From an uncultured Bacteroidota bacterium (GTDB lineage Bacteria > Bacteroidota > Bacteroidia > NS11-12g > UBA9320), in contig CAJXLR010000002.1 in the NCBI GenBank assembly GCA_913056425.1, positions 1 through 24,095 on the forward strand: a DNA stretch of 24,095 nucleotides. Reading direction: 5' to 3'. The notes below the pieces were generated by a model. The model was not told the origin of the DNA. It ran no database searches and saw only the letters and a list, made by a program, of their open reading frames with translations. The position numbers were made by a program, and so were the translations under genes. Shown here piece after piece: positions 14,937-22,968 of this stretch (positions are counted from its first letter, which is position 1; each line of letters begins with the position of its first letter).

Positions 14937-16393
14937 GATACTGTGTAGGTTGTCCCTTCTTTTCCATCTTTAATTGTGAATCCAATATCGTTGAGTCGAT
15001 CTCGAATCTGATCAGATAGGTTGTAATTCTTTTCGGCTTTAGCGTCCTGACGTATCTCCAAAATAAACTGCATGAGGTCGTCCACTTTATTATCGTCTCC
15101 GCCGCTTTGCTCGTCTTTCAGTCCGAAGATGTCAAAGACAAAGTGGTTCACAATCGACTTCAAGGTATCTAAATCTTCCGATGTTAAACTTTCTTTCCCT
15201 TCTTTGATGAGGTTCACCCATTTTACAACTTCAAAAAGGTGAGCTATTGCAATTGGAGAGTTAAAGTCGTCATTCATTGCTCCATAAAGCTTCTCTCTCA
15301 TTTCTGCTACATTCAAACTAGACGAATCACTTGCACTCAAGTTATTCAAGTCGTCAATGGCAATCAGCAAACGCTTTAAGCCTTTCTCCGCAGCTTGTAG
15401 TGCTTCATTACTAAAGTCAAGCGTGCTTCTATAGTGCGCTTGAAGCATAAAGAAGCGAATGGTCATGGCATCATAAGCTTGAGTTAACAAGTCGTGATCA
15501 CCCGTTAGCATCTGCTTTGGTGTTACTCCGGTACCTTCACTCTTTGCCATTTTACGTCCATTGAACGTAAGCATGTTGGTGTGCAGCCAGTATTTAACAG
15601 AGTCTTCTTGCAAACCGGCTTTGTTCTGAGCAATCTCGCATTCGTGGTGAGGGAATTTCAAATCCATACCACCGCCATGTATGTCAAACTGTTTTCCTAA
15701 ATACTTGGTGCTCATTACAGAGCATTCAAGGTGCCACCCGGGAAAACCTAAACTCCATGGAGAGTTCCATTTCATGATATGCTGAGGTTCTGCCTTCTTC
15801 CAAAGTGCAAAGTCTGCCGGGTGTCGTTTGTCTGTCTGCCCATCTAAGCTGCGCGTATTCGCAAGGAGCTCATCGACATTTCGACCAGATAACGCACCGT
15901 AATTTTCCGACTCCGAATATTTCTTGACATCGAAATAGACAGACCCGTTGGATTCATATGCAAGACCTTGATCCATTATCTTTTGGATAAACTCTATCTG
16001 CTCAATTAGATGGCCGGTTGCAGTTGGCTCTATGCTCGGAGGAAGCGCATTAAACGTTGCCATGGTATTGTGAAAGTCTACCGTATATCGCTGAACCACT
16101 TCCATGGGTTCGATGTTTTCCAATCGCGCTTTCTTTGATATCTTATCCTCGGACGTGTCGTCAAGTAAATGTCCAACATCCGTTATGTTCCGAACGTACC
16201 GTACTTTATAGCCAAGATGAAGTAGGTATCGATATATCAAGTCGAATGAGGTGAACGTACGAACATTACCAATGTGTACTTCACTGTAAACTGTTGGTCC
16301 ACAAACATACATCCCTACAAATGGTGGATGTAATGGCTGAAACTCCTCCAGTTCACGGTTCAAGGTGTTATAAACCCTCAGTTTTGATTGCAT
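14933..16393 (-). CDS. cysS: Cysteinyl-tRNA synthetase
   Basis: This class I synthetase charges tRNA-Cys in the cytoplasm; 486 residues, normal length. CGPTVYSEVHIGN (31-43) holds the first zinc ligand C31 and the HIGH-type motif; the other zinc ligands are C224 (HLECSVM), H249 and E253 (FPHHECE). KMAKS (281-285) is the KMSKS loop. The C-terminal helical anticodon-binding region ends in the typical IRQDAKAEKNYNLSDQIRDRL...DGKEGTTY. The start MQSKLRVYNTLNRE is the usual N terminus of the family. It is the first gene of a four-gene operon; its promoter box lies only 4 nt upstream of the ATG. Confidence 0.97.
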   Translation of the reverse strand: MQSKLRVYNTLNRELEEFQPLHPPFVGMYVCGPTVYSEVHIGNVRTFTSFDLIYRYLLHLGYKVRYVRNITDVGHLLDDTSEDKISKKARLENIEPMEVVQRYTVDFHNTMATFNALPPSIEPTATGHLIEQIEFIQKIMDQGLAYESNGSVYFDVKKYSESENYGALSGRNVDELLANTRSLDGQTDKRHPADFALWKKAEPQHIMKWNSPWSLGFPGWHLECSVMSTKYLGKQFDIHGGGMDLKFPHHECEIAQNKAGLQEDSVKYWLHTNMLTFNGRKMAKSEGTGVTPKQMLTGDHDLLTQAYDAMTIRFFMLQAHYRSTLDFSNEALQAAEKGLKRLLIAIDDLNNLSASDSSSLNVAEMREKLYGAMNDDFNSPIAIAHLFEVVKWVNLIKEGKESLTSEDLDTLKSIVNHFVFDIFGLKDEQSGGDDNKVDDLMQFILEIRQDAKAEKNYNLSDQIRDRLNDIGFTIKDGKEGTTYTVS

Positions 16394-16397
16394 CGGG

Positions 16398-16405
16398 CAA
16401 AGATA
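16398..16405 (-). promoter_or_regulatory. Bacteroidota -7 box immediately before cysS
   Basis: On the minus strand TATCTTTG matches TAnnTTTG exactly and ends 4 nt before the cysS ATG. About 18 nt further upstream is TTTC, one base off the TTTG -33 box. With initiation a few bases past the -7 box, the mRNA would begin at or within a few nucleotides of the start codon. Confidence 0.55.
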
Positions 16406-16562
16406 TAGAAACCACCTTTAGTCGAAATGACCCTGATTTGGTTTTTACTCCGAACGTTGCAACGTATTCACCGTGCGATTATTGTCTACTAATCAGTACA
16501 AAAAATCAGTCCATTAGATCACTCTTTAACCGTTTCCTCTCAGAACCTCTGACTTAAAGCCG

Positions 16563-16580
16563 TAGGCACGGGTCTTGCAA
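16563..16580 (+). promoter_or_regulatory. Candidate sigma-54 (-24/-12) promoter for the DUF4476 gene
   Basis: TAGGCACGGGTCTTGCAA fits the TGGCACG-N4-TTGCA consensus with a single mismatch (A for T before the GG). The invariant GG (16565-16566) and GC (16577-16578) are present with exactly 10 bp between them. The predicted start near 16590 leaves a leader of about 23 nt that contains the Shine-Dalgarno. No TAnnTTTG box is found in this intergenic region on the plus strand. Confidence 0.5.
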
Positions 16581-16598
16581 CTTGATTGTAAACCAAAT

Positions 16599-16607
16599 AA
16601 AGGAGGT
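16599..16607 (+). promoter_or_regulatory. Strong Shine-Dalgarno of the DUF4476 gene
   Basis: AAAGGAGGT is a near-perfect complement of the 16S rRNA 3' end, with 6 nt between GGAGG and the ATG at 16613. It fixes this start. Such strong sites are uncommon in Bacteroidota, and none of comparable strength was noticed before the other genes of this window. Confidence 0.8.
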
Positions 16608-16612
16608 ACATT

Positions 16613-17344
16613 ATGAAAACTACATTTACTCTTATTTCAATTTTAACCTTAAGTCTTTTGGGCATGGATGCGAAGGCAGCCTTCTCAAAACTGCACTTAA
16701 ACTTATTCAACGACGGGAATTTTGTCGTTGTGGTAGACGGAATGCGCTATCAGAATGTAAGCGGTCAATTACGTGTACCCAACCTTAGAGCAGGAACTCA
16801 TCACATCAAGGTGGTTGAAGTCTTTGGACGTCAAAATTATGGCAGACGTGGAGGTCGGGTAAGCGGTAGAGAGGTTCTCTACAACGGCTCAATCAACATC
16901 CCGTATCGCTCAGCCGTATTTGCGCATTTGACCAACGACTACCGAATTCGAATTTCGAACGTTCAACAACTTCAAGCGCCTCGTCAACGGGTTAGACACC
17001 ACCCACGTAGAAGAGGCCCAGTTATGAACAACGGTGTTCGACGCGGCAATCAGTATGGTCTCACCTTGAGATTGATGGAAAACACAGCTTTTGACAACCG
17101 AAAACTCCAAATTGCTAAAAACTACGTTCGTGGCAATCGAGTTACAAGTGCTCAAGTAGCAGGTTTAATGAACACCATGGCATTCGATCGAAACAAATTA
17201 GAGTTAGCTCAATTTGCGTATCGATTCACCATCGACAAGAACAACTACTTCTTGGTAAACCGAAGTTTCACTTTTGATAGTAGCGTTCGAAGACTCAATA
17301 GATTTTTAAGTGGACAAACCGTACCAAATCATCGAAGACGATAA
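16613..17344 (+). CDS. Secreted DUF4476 domain protein
   Basis: A 243-residue protein with a type I signal peptide (about 1-22, ending DAKA). Residues 24-72 form a small beta-rich PEGA-like region (LHLNLFNDGNFVVVVDGM...LRAGTHHIKVVEVFG). A basic, Arg/His-rich linker follows (about 123-146, QRVRHHPRRRGPV). The DUF4476 domain is at about 148-235, with its two similar helical halves (FDNRKLQIAKNYVRGNRVTSAQV and FDRNKLELAQFAYRFTIDKNNY). The family's biochemical role is not known; location is the periplasm or outside. It is a single-gene unit with a candidate sigma-54 promoter, a strong ribosome site and its own UUCG-capped terminator, so it may be strongly and conditionally expressed. Confidence 0.88.
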   Translation: MKTTFTLISILTLSLLGMDAKAAFSKLHLNLFNDGNFVVVVDGMRYQNVSGQLRVPNLRAGTHHIKVVEVFGRQNYGRRGGRVSGREVLYNGSINIPYRSAVFAHLTNDYRIRISNVQQLQAPRQRVRHHPRRRGPVMNNGVRRGNQYGLTLRLMENTAFDNRKLQIAKNYVRGNRVTSAQVAGLMNTMAFDRNKLELAQFAYRFTIDKNNYFLVNRSFTFDSSVRRLNRFLSGQTVPNHRRR

Positions 17345-17368
17345 ATACACTTTTCATACTTTTATGTT

Positions 17369-17401
17369 ACAGCAGTTCCATTCGTGGGGCTGCTGTTTTT
17401 G
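17369..17401 (+). terminator. UUCG-capped terminator of the DUF4476 gene
   Basis: ACAGCAGTTCCA (17369-17380) and TGGGGCTGCTGT (17385-17396) form a 12-bp stem with two G-T wobbles and a TTCG tetraloop (17381-17384), then a T-run (17396-17400). It starts 24 bp after the stop codon. Confidence 0.92.
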
Positions 17402-17455
17402 TTTGCTATACTTCCGAGTCCATCACGCAAATTATCCGTAAACTTGCAACCTCGA

Positions 17456-19534
17456 ATGAAGCAGGCAAGACACGTATCGATAAAGAAAAGTCCGGTAGGA
17501 CTTGAGATCATGAAAAAGGCCTACAAGAGCATGTGTGTTTCACGTGCCATGGCGGCAATTTATGATGAGAATCGACCTATCACGAAGTATGTACATTCTA
17601 CATCAAAAGGACATGAGGCTATTCAGTTGGCAACCGCCTATCTGTTGAAGCCTACTGATTGGGTTGCTCCTTATTATCGAGACGAATCGCTTCTACTGGG
17701 TATGGGTATGACACCATACGAGTTGATGTTACAGTTGCTGGCAAAAGCAGATGATCCATTTTCTGGAGGTCGATCTTATTATTCACACCCATCACTAGAC
17801 CGACCTGATATGCCAAAGATGGCGCATCAGAGTAGTGCTACAGGTATGCAAGCTATACCAACAACTGGTATCGCGCATGGTTTGAAGTACAAGGAACAGC
17901 AAGGTTTACTCGAAGACAAAGATGCGATTGTTGTCTGTTCGATCGGAGATGGATCAATGACGGAAGGTGAAGTGAGTGAAGCATTGCAGATGGCTGTGCT
18001 ACACGACTTGCCGATTCTTTATTTGGTGCAAGACAACGATTGGGGAATTTCAGCCAGTGGCGACGAAATGCGGGCAATGGATGCGGTTGAGTTTGCCAAA
18101 GGATTTAAAGGTTTAAAAACCCAACGGGTCGACGGTTCCGATTTTACAGCATGCTACGATGGAATGGCGAAAGCTATCCAATGGGTACGAGAGAAACGCT
18201 CACCGATGTTGGTTCACGCAAAAGTTCCGTTGCTGGGACATCATACTAGTGGAGTGCGCAGTGAATGGTATCGCGATGATTTGGAAGAAGACCAGAAAGA
18301 TGACCCGTTCCCAATTCTGCGGAAGATGCTATTGGATTCAGGCGTCGAAAAGGGTGAACTTGAAGCCATGGAATCCGGGGCTGACGGATTTATAGCCGAT
18401 GAATTTCAACGTGCGGTAGATGCGGATGATCCAGCCGATTATACGCTTCAAGAAAATGTGCTGGCTCCAACACCGGTAACGGAAGAAGTTGGAGAACGAA
18501 GTCCTGAAGGAGCGGAAAAAATAATCATGGTAGATGCTGCACTGCACGCCATGGATGAACTTTTAAAGAAACACCCGGAAGCACTACTTTACGGACAAGA
18601 CGTAGGGATTCGTTTGGGTGGAGTTTTTAGAGAGGCGGCAACGCTTGCTCAGAAATACGGAAAGGACAGAGTGTTTAATACACCAATTCAAGAAGCCTAT
18701 ATTGTTGGATCTACGGCAGGATTTAGTGCCGTTGGTTGTAAACCGGTGGTTGAAATCCAGTTTGCAGATTATATCTGGCCGGGAGTTAACCAGCTTGTCA
18801 CAGAGTTGAGCAAATCAGGTTACTTGAGCCGAGGTAAATATCATGTTCAAAGCGTGATTCGGATACCAACCGGAGCGTATGGTGGCGGAGGGCCGTATCA
18901 TTCAGGTACAGTTGAAAGTAGCATACTTCCGATAAAGGGGATAAAGATTGTGTACCCAAGTAACGCTGCCGACATGAAAGGCTTGATGAAAGCTGCGTTT
19001 TACGATCCCAATCCGGTTGTTATATTTGAGCATAAAGGGATTTACTGGAGTAAGGTACCGGGAACTGAAGATGCAAAAACACCTGAACCATCTGAAGATT
19101 ATATGATACCGCTAGGCAAGGCAAACGTGGTCTTGGAGGCAGATTCTGAGCAGGTTGATTTGGGGGACTCGGTAGCCGTTATTACCTATGGTATGGGAGT
19201 GTATTGGGCAAAAGCAGCTGCTAAGCAGTTGGGTGGCCGGGTTGAAATCCTTGATTTACGAACCTTGAGTCCGTGCGATGACGAGGCGATTTACGACCAA
19301 GCGCGAAAGCATGGCAAGGTATTAGTGCTCACGGAGGAAACCCTCACCAATTCATTTGCTCAATCGATTGCCGGAAGAATCTCAGAACACTGTTTTGAGC
19401 AGTTGGACGCACCTGTGAGAGTAATAGGGTCTGTTGATGTACCAGCAGTTCCGTTAAACATGGGTTTAGAATCTGTGATGTTACCCGGAGCTGAAAAGAC
19501 ACGTATCGCACTCGAAGAACTGCTTGAGTATTGA
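17456..19534 (+). CDS. 2-oxoacid dehydrogenase E1, fused alpha and beta subunits
   Basis: A 692-residue thiamine diphosphate enzyme that decarboxylates a 2-oxoacid and passes the acyl group to an E2 lipoyl enzyme. Residues 20-340 are the E1 alpha part, with the ThDP/Mg motif GDGSMTEGE...QDN (GDG at 164-166, N194) and HHTSGVRSEWYRDD. Residues from about 353 are E1 beta (VDAALHAMDELLKKHPEALLYGQDVG, FNTPIQEAYIVGSTAGFSAVGCKPV with the catalytic Glu, and SVIRIPTGAYGGGGPYHSG). The pattern is closest to branched-chain 2-oxoacid dehydrogenases, but pyruvate cannot be ruled out. The ATG at 17456 was chosen because an earlier GTG at 17384 lies in the preceding terminator stem. E2 and E3 genes are not in this window. 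Confidence 0.88.
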   Translation: MKQARHVSIKKSPVGLEIMKKAYKSMCVSRAMAAIYDENRPITKYVHSTSKGHEAIQLATAYLLKPTDWVAPYYRDESLLLGMGMTPYELMLQLLAKADDPFSGGRSYYSHPSLDRPDMPKMAHQSSATGMQAIPTTGIAHGLKYKEQQGLLEDKDAIVVCSIGDGSMTEGEVSEALQMAVLHDLPILYLVQDNDWGISASGDEMRAMDAVEFAKGFKGLKTQRVDGSDFTACYDGMAKAIQWVREKRSPMLVHAKVPLLGHHTSGVRSEWYRDDLEEDQKDDPFPILRKMLLDSGVEKGELEAMESGADGFIADEFQRAVDADDPADYTLQENVLAPTPVTEEVGERSPEGAEKIIMVDAALHAMDELLKKHPEALLYGQDVGIRLGGVFREAATLAQKYGKDRVFNTPIQEAYIVGSTAGFSAVGCKPVVEIQFADYIWPGVNQLVTELSKSGYLSRGKYHVQSVIRIPTGAYGGGGPYHSGTVESSILPIKGIKIVYPSNAADMKGLMKAAFYDPNPVVIFEHKGIYWSKVPGTEDAKTPEPSEDYMIPLGKANVVLEADSEQVDLGDSVAVITYGMGVYWAKAAAKQLGGRVEILDLRTLSPCDDEAIYDQARKHGKVLVLTEETLTNSFAQSIAGRISEHCFEQLDAPVRVIGSVDVPAVPLNMGLESVMLPGAEKTRIALEELLEY

Positions 19535-19557
19535 TGCGTTAGTGGTAACTTAGCCAC

Positions 19558-20055
19558 ATGTCAAAACTCAACGCACTATTATCGGAATACGGTGAGAGCC
19601 ATCAAAATTCCACGAATAAACTGATCCATTGGTTTTGTGTCCCACTTATTTTTTTGTCGATTGTAGGGATGCTTTATGCAATTCCATCTGAGCAATATTT
19701 CACACCAACCGATGATTCGTTTTTTGGTTCGTTTAAGCGGATTAATCCAGCGAGTATTGGGTTGATTATTGCATTGCTCTATTACACGAGTTTATCGCGT
19801 ACCATGGCATTCTTTTTTGGTTTGTGGATGTTGATTTGTCTCGGCATCGTCCACTGGATGTACTTGACTGTAGGGAGCAACATGAACTTACTCTACCTTA
19901 ACTTGGCCATATTTGTTGTAGCGTGGATTTTTCAGTTTGTAGGTCACAACATAGAAGGAAAGAAACCTTCCTTTCTGAAGGACATCCAGTTTCTGCTAAT
20001 TGGCCCCGCTTGGTTGATGCACTTTATTTTAAAGCGCCTCAACATTGATTTCTAA
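19558..20055 (+). CDS. DUF962/Mpo1-like membrane protein
   Basis: A 165-residue integral membrane protein. The family's conserved polar residues are present: HxxxxNxxIHW at 15-25 (H15, N20, H24), the GHNIEGKKPSF block at 129-139 and LIGPAWLMHF at 147-156. About four membrane segments are predicted (near 27-42, 66-78, 82-104 and 111-128). Yeast Mpo1 is an Fe(II)-dependent dioxygenase that shortens 2-hydroxy fatty acids by alpha-oxidation, so a role in 2-hydroxy fatty acid or sphingolipid turnover is possible; this is inference. It starts 23 bp after the E1 stop and may be co-transcribed with it. Its TAA overlaps the TAG of convergent polA by 4 bp. Confidence 0.85.
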   Translation: MSKLNALLSEYGESHQNSTNKLIHWFCVPLIFLSIVGMLYAIPSEQYFTPTDDSFFGSFKRINPASIGLIIALLYYTSLSRTMAFFFGLWMLICLGIVHWMYLTVGSNMNLLYLNLAIFVVAWIFQFVGHNIEGKKPSFLKDIQFLLIGPAWLMHFILKRLNIDF

Positions 20056-22844
20056 TGCGCTTCTAACCAGTTTGCACCTTCGCCAACTTCTACAACCGTA
20101 GGGACATTCAATGGCATGGCGTGTTCCATCAATGGTTTGATTAGCATTTTAAGGCGGTCCAACTCATCCTTGTGCACATCAAAGAGCAATTCGTCGTGCA
20201 CCTGTAAAATCATTTTGGATTTGAAGTTTTGCAAACGCAGAGCCGCGTCAATGTTAATCATAGCAAGTTTTATCATGTCGGCTGCGGAACCTTGAATGGG
20301 GGCATTGATTGCGTTTCGCTCAGCAAAACCAACTACAGTTCTGTTTTGCGAATTGATATCCCGAATTCTTCGCTTTCTACCTCTAATGGTTTGAACGTAC
20401 CCGTGCTCTCGGCAGAAAGCGATGGTATCGTCCATGTACTTCTTGATGCCTTTGAATTGATCAAAGTATGCATCAATTAGCTCTTTGGCTTCTGTACGGG
20501 TAATCTTTAAGTTTTGGGACAGGCCGGTTGCGCCTTGACCATAGATTAATCCAAAGTTGACACTTTTGGCCTTGTACCGTTGGTCTTTTGTTACCTCTTC
20601 CGGTTTAACGCCGTAAACGCGAGCAGCTGTGGCGGTGTGAATATCCATACCAGCATTAAATGCCTCCATCATTGCCTCGTCTTTGCTAATTGATGCAACG
20701 ATGCGGAGTTCTATCTGGCTGTAATCCGCTGCAACCAATATGTGATTCTCATCTCTTGGAACAAAAGCCTGACGAATTTTCCGTCCTTTGTCTGTACGAA
20801 TAGGAATATTCTGAAGGTTTGGATTACTGCTACTCAACCTACCCGTAGCGGCAACAGCCTGTGCAAAGCTTGTATGCACACGCCGTGTGTCTTTGTTCAC
20901 CAGTTTGGGTATTGCGTCGATGTAAGTGCTTACAAGTTTTTGATTATGTCGGTACTCCAATATGAGTTTCGGCAAGGCATGTAAATCTGCCAATTTCTGA
21001 AGCGTAGCTTCGTCGGTTTTGAACTGACCTGTCTTTGTCTTTTTTGCTTTTGGGTCTAGTTTTAGATGGCCAAACAAGATGTCTCCCAATTGCCTTGGAG
21101 ATGCAATGTTAAATTCCATCCCGGCTTCCTTGTAAATCTCTTGCTCGATTTCTCGAGATTCTTGGGTAAGCTCTTTCGAGTAATCAGCCAGAAAGTCTAC
21201 GTCCACATTTACGCCTTCCTGCTCCATGCGCGCCAGAACGGGCACTAAAGGAACTTCTATTTTGTCAAATACGTCGCGCAGCCCATCTTCTTTGAGTGCG
21301 GGTTCAAAAGAGTCTTTTAACTGAAGTGTTATGTCGGCATCCTCAACAGCATATTCCGTCGCTTTGTCCAGCGGAACGGTATCAAAACTCAATTGGTTCT
21401 TGCCTTTTTTCCCAATTAAGTTGGTGATGGAAATGGGTTTGTAACCCAGAAACTTTTCACTAAGAAAGTCCATTCCATGCTTTTGATCCGGTTCAAGCAA
21501 GTAGTGAGCAAGCATGGTATCAAACAAGGGTCCTTCAACCTGGATATCGTACTTCCACAGCACCCGGATATCATACTTTGCATTTTGCAGTACTTTCTCG
21601 ATTTGTTTGTTCTTAAAGAATGGCTGAAATTCATTCAGGATAGCCTTAGTTTCGTCGTAATTGTCTGGGAACGTGAGGTAGTAACCTTTTCCTTTTTCAA
21701 ATGAAAAGGCACAGCCGAGAATCCTAGCTTCAAGTGGGTCTAACGAAGTAGTTTCGGTATCAAAGCACACAGATTTTTGGCTTAATAAAGCTGCAAGTAA
21801 ATCGCTTCGCTCTTCAGAGGTAGTAACCGATATATAGTCGTGCTTAACTTGTTCAATCGTCTGTACACCACTTACTTCATCCGCCATTTTTTGAGCCGCA
21901 CTTTTTGAGCTTGTAGTGGGCATATCTGCAAATAGTGATTGTTGACCACCGGTTGCAACAAATTTCGGCTGCTCTCCGGTTACACGCTGATAAAGTGTTC
22001 TAAACTCTACTTCTTCGAATATCTCCTTGATGGCTTCCTTGTTAACTTCTTCAAGCACCAATGCTTGTTCATCTAGTTCAACCGGTGCATCCGTGATTAT
22101 GGTTGCCAGCTTTTTACTCATAAACGCTTGGTCTTTGTTGGCTTCAACTTTTTCCTTGAGTTTACCTTTTAGTTCATCCGTGTGCTCATATAGGTTTTCC
22201 ATTGAGCCATACTGTTTTAAAAGAGTACTTGCGGTTTTGGGCCCAACACCAGGGACACCCGGAATGTTGTCTACACTGTCGCCCATTAACCCTAAGTAGT
22301 CAATTATTTGTTCTGTTCGATCAACTCCAAACTTCTCACATACCTCCGCCGGACCCCAGATTTCAGCTTTGTTTCCGGAACGGGCAGGTTTGTACATCAC
22401 AGACTTATCTGTAACCAATTGTCCAAAGTCTTTGTCCGGAGTCATCATATAGGTCATGAAATCTTTTTCCTCAGCTTGCTTAGCGAGCGTTCCGATTACA
22501 TCATCCGCCTCATATCCTTCAGCTTCTAGAATAGGGATGTTAAATGCTTCGATGACTCGCCGGATATAGGGCTCTGATAGTTTGATGTCCTCTGGTGTTT
22601 CGTCCCTGTTTGCCTTGTAAAACGCAAATTCTTGCTTCCTTATGTTTTCTGATTTGTGATCAAAAACCACTGCAATGTGTGTGGGTTTTTGATTTTGGAG
22701 CACATCCAGAAGCGTATTAGTAAAACCAAATATTGCGGAGGTGTTGAGTCCGTAACTCGTTATTCGTGGATTCTTAATAAACGCGTAGTACGCTCTAAAA
22801 ATTAGTGCGTAAGCATCGAGGAGAAAGAGTTTTTTATCCGACAT
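20052..22844 (-). CDS. polA: DNA polymerase I
   Basis: A 930-residue repair and Okazaki-fragment polymerase, full length. The 5' nuclease domain (1-290) has the acidic cluster EADDVIG (112-118), TPDKDFGQL and LGLMGDSVDNIPGVPGVGPKTA (184-205). The 3'-5' exonuclease is intact: Exo I DTETT (362-366), Exo II NAKYD (421-425) and Exo III YAVEDAD (498-504), so proofreading is expected. Polymerase motif A is DYSQIELR (707-714), motif B RYKAKSVNFGLIYG (756-769) and motif C VHDELL (882-887). A low-complexity linker at 296-325 joins the nuclease and exonuclease parts. It is divergent from pyrC (124-bp gap) and convergent with the DUF962 gene. Confidence 0.98.
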   Translation of the reverse strand: MSDKKLFLLDAYALIFRAYYAFIKNPRITSYGLNTSAIFGFTNTLLDVLQNQKPTHIAVVFDHKSENIRKQEFAFYKANRDETPEDIKLSEPYIRRVIEAFNIPILEAEGYEADDVIGTLAKQAEEKDFMTYMMTPDKDFGQLVTDKSVMYKPARSGNKAEIWGPAEVCEKFGVDRTEQIIDYLGLMGDSVDNIPGVPGVGPKTASTLLKQYGSMENLYEHTDELKGKLKEKVEANKDQAFMSKKLATIITDAPVELDEQALVLEEVNKEAIKEIFEEVEFRTLYQRVTGEQPKFVATGGQQSLFADMPTTSSKSAAQKMADEVSGVQTIEQVKHDYISVTTSEERSDLLAALLSQKSVCFDTETTSLDPLEARILGCAFSFEKGKGYYLTFPDNYDETKAILNEFQPFFKNKQIEKVLQNAKYDIRVLWKYDIQVEGPLFDTMLAHYLLEPDQKHGMDFLSEKFLGYKPISITNLIGKKGKNQLSFDTVPLDKATEYAVEDADITLQLKDSFEPALKEDGLRDVFDKIEVPLVPVLARMEQEGVNVDVDFLADYSKELTQESREIEQEIYKEAGMEFNIASPRQLGDILFGHLKLDPKAKKTKTGQFKTDEATLQKLADLHALPKLILEYRHNQKLVSTYIDAIPKLVNKDTRRVHTSFAQAVAATGRLSSSNPNLQNIPIRTDKGRKIRQAFVPRDENHILVAADYSQIELRIVASISKDEAMMEAFNAGMDIHTATAARVYGVKPEEVTKDQRYKAKSVNFGLIYGQGATGLSQNLKITRTEAKELIDAYFDQFKGIKKYMDDTIAFCREHGYVQTIRGRKRRIRDINSQNRTVVGFAERNAINAPIQGSAADMIKLAMINIDAALRLQNFKSKMILQVHDELLFDVHKDELDRLKMLIKPLMEHAMPLNVPTVVEVGEGANWLEAH

Positions 22845-22941
22845 AAGGAGGGGAAATTAAGGTAGGTATTGGGTTCTGACAAATTAAATGTGGCTTTGTG
22901 GATTTAATGTCTTTGGGGCAATACCGACTTCTATGAATTAA

Positions 22942-22949
22942 TAACTTTG
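22942..22949 (+). promoter_or_regulatory. Candidate -7 box for dihydroorotase
   Basis: TAACTTTG matches TAnnTTTG exactly and ends 19 nt before the ATG. The nearest TTTG (22912-22915) is 26 nt upstream, longer than the usual spacing, so the -33 element is uncertain. Confidence 0.5.
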
Positions 22950-22968
22950 TGCAACAAAACGACAATAA

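Noticed and set aside
17384..17455. N-terminal extension of the E1 gene from GTG 17384
   Set aside because: The GTG lies in the stem of a strong terminator, and the 24 extra residues do not resemble E1 proteins; ATG 17456 fits better.
19541..19557. GTGG/CCAC hairpin and TAACTTAG before the DUF962 gene
   Set aside because: The stem is 4 bp and the box has one mismatch; co-transcription with the E1 gene is simpler.
22308..22529. Plus-strand open frames inside polA
   Set aside because: These are shadows of the intact polA frame on the other strand, with no independent coding signs.
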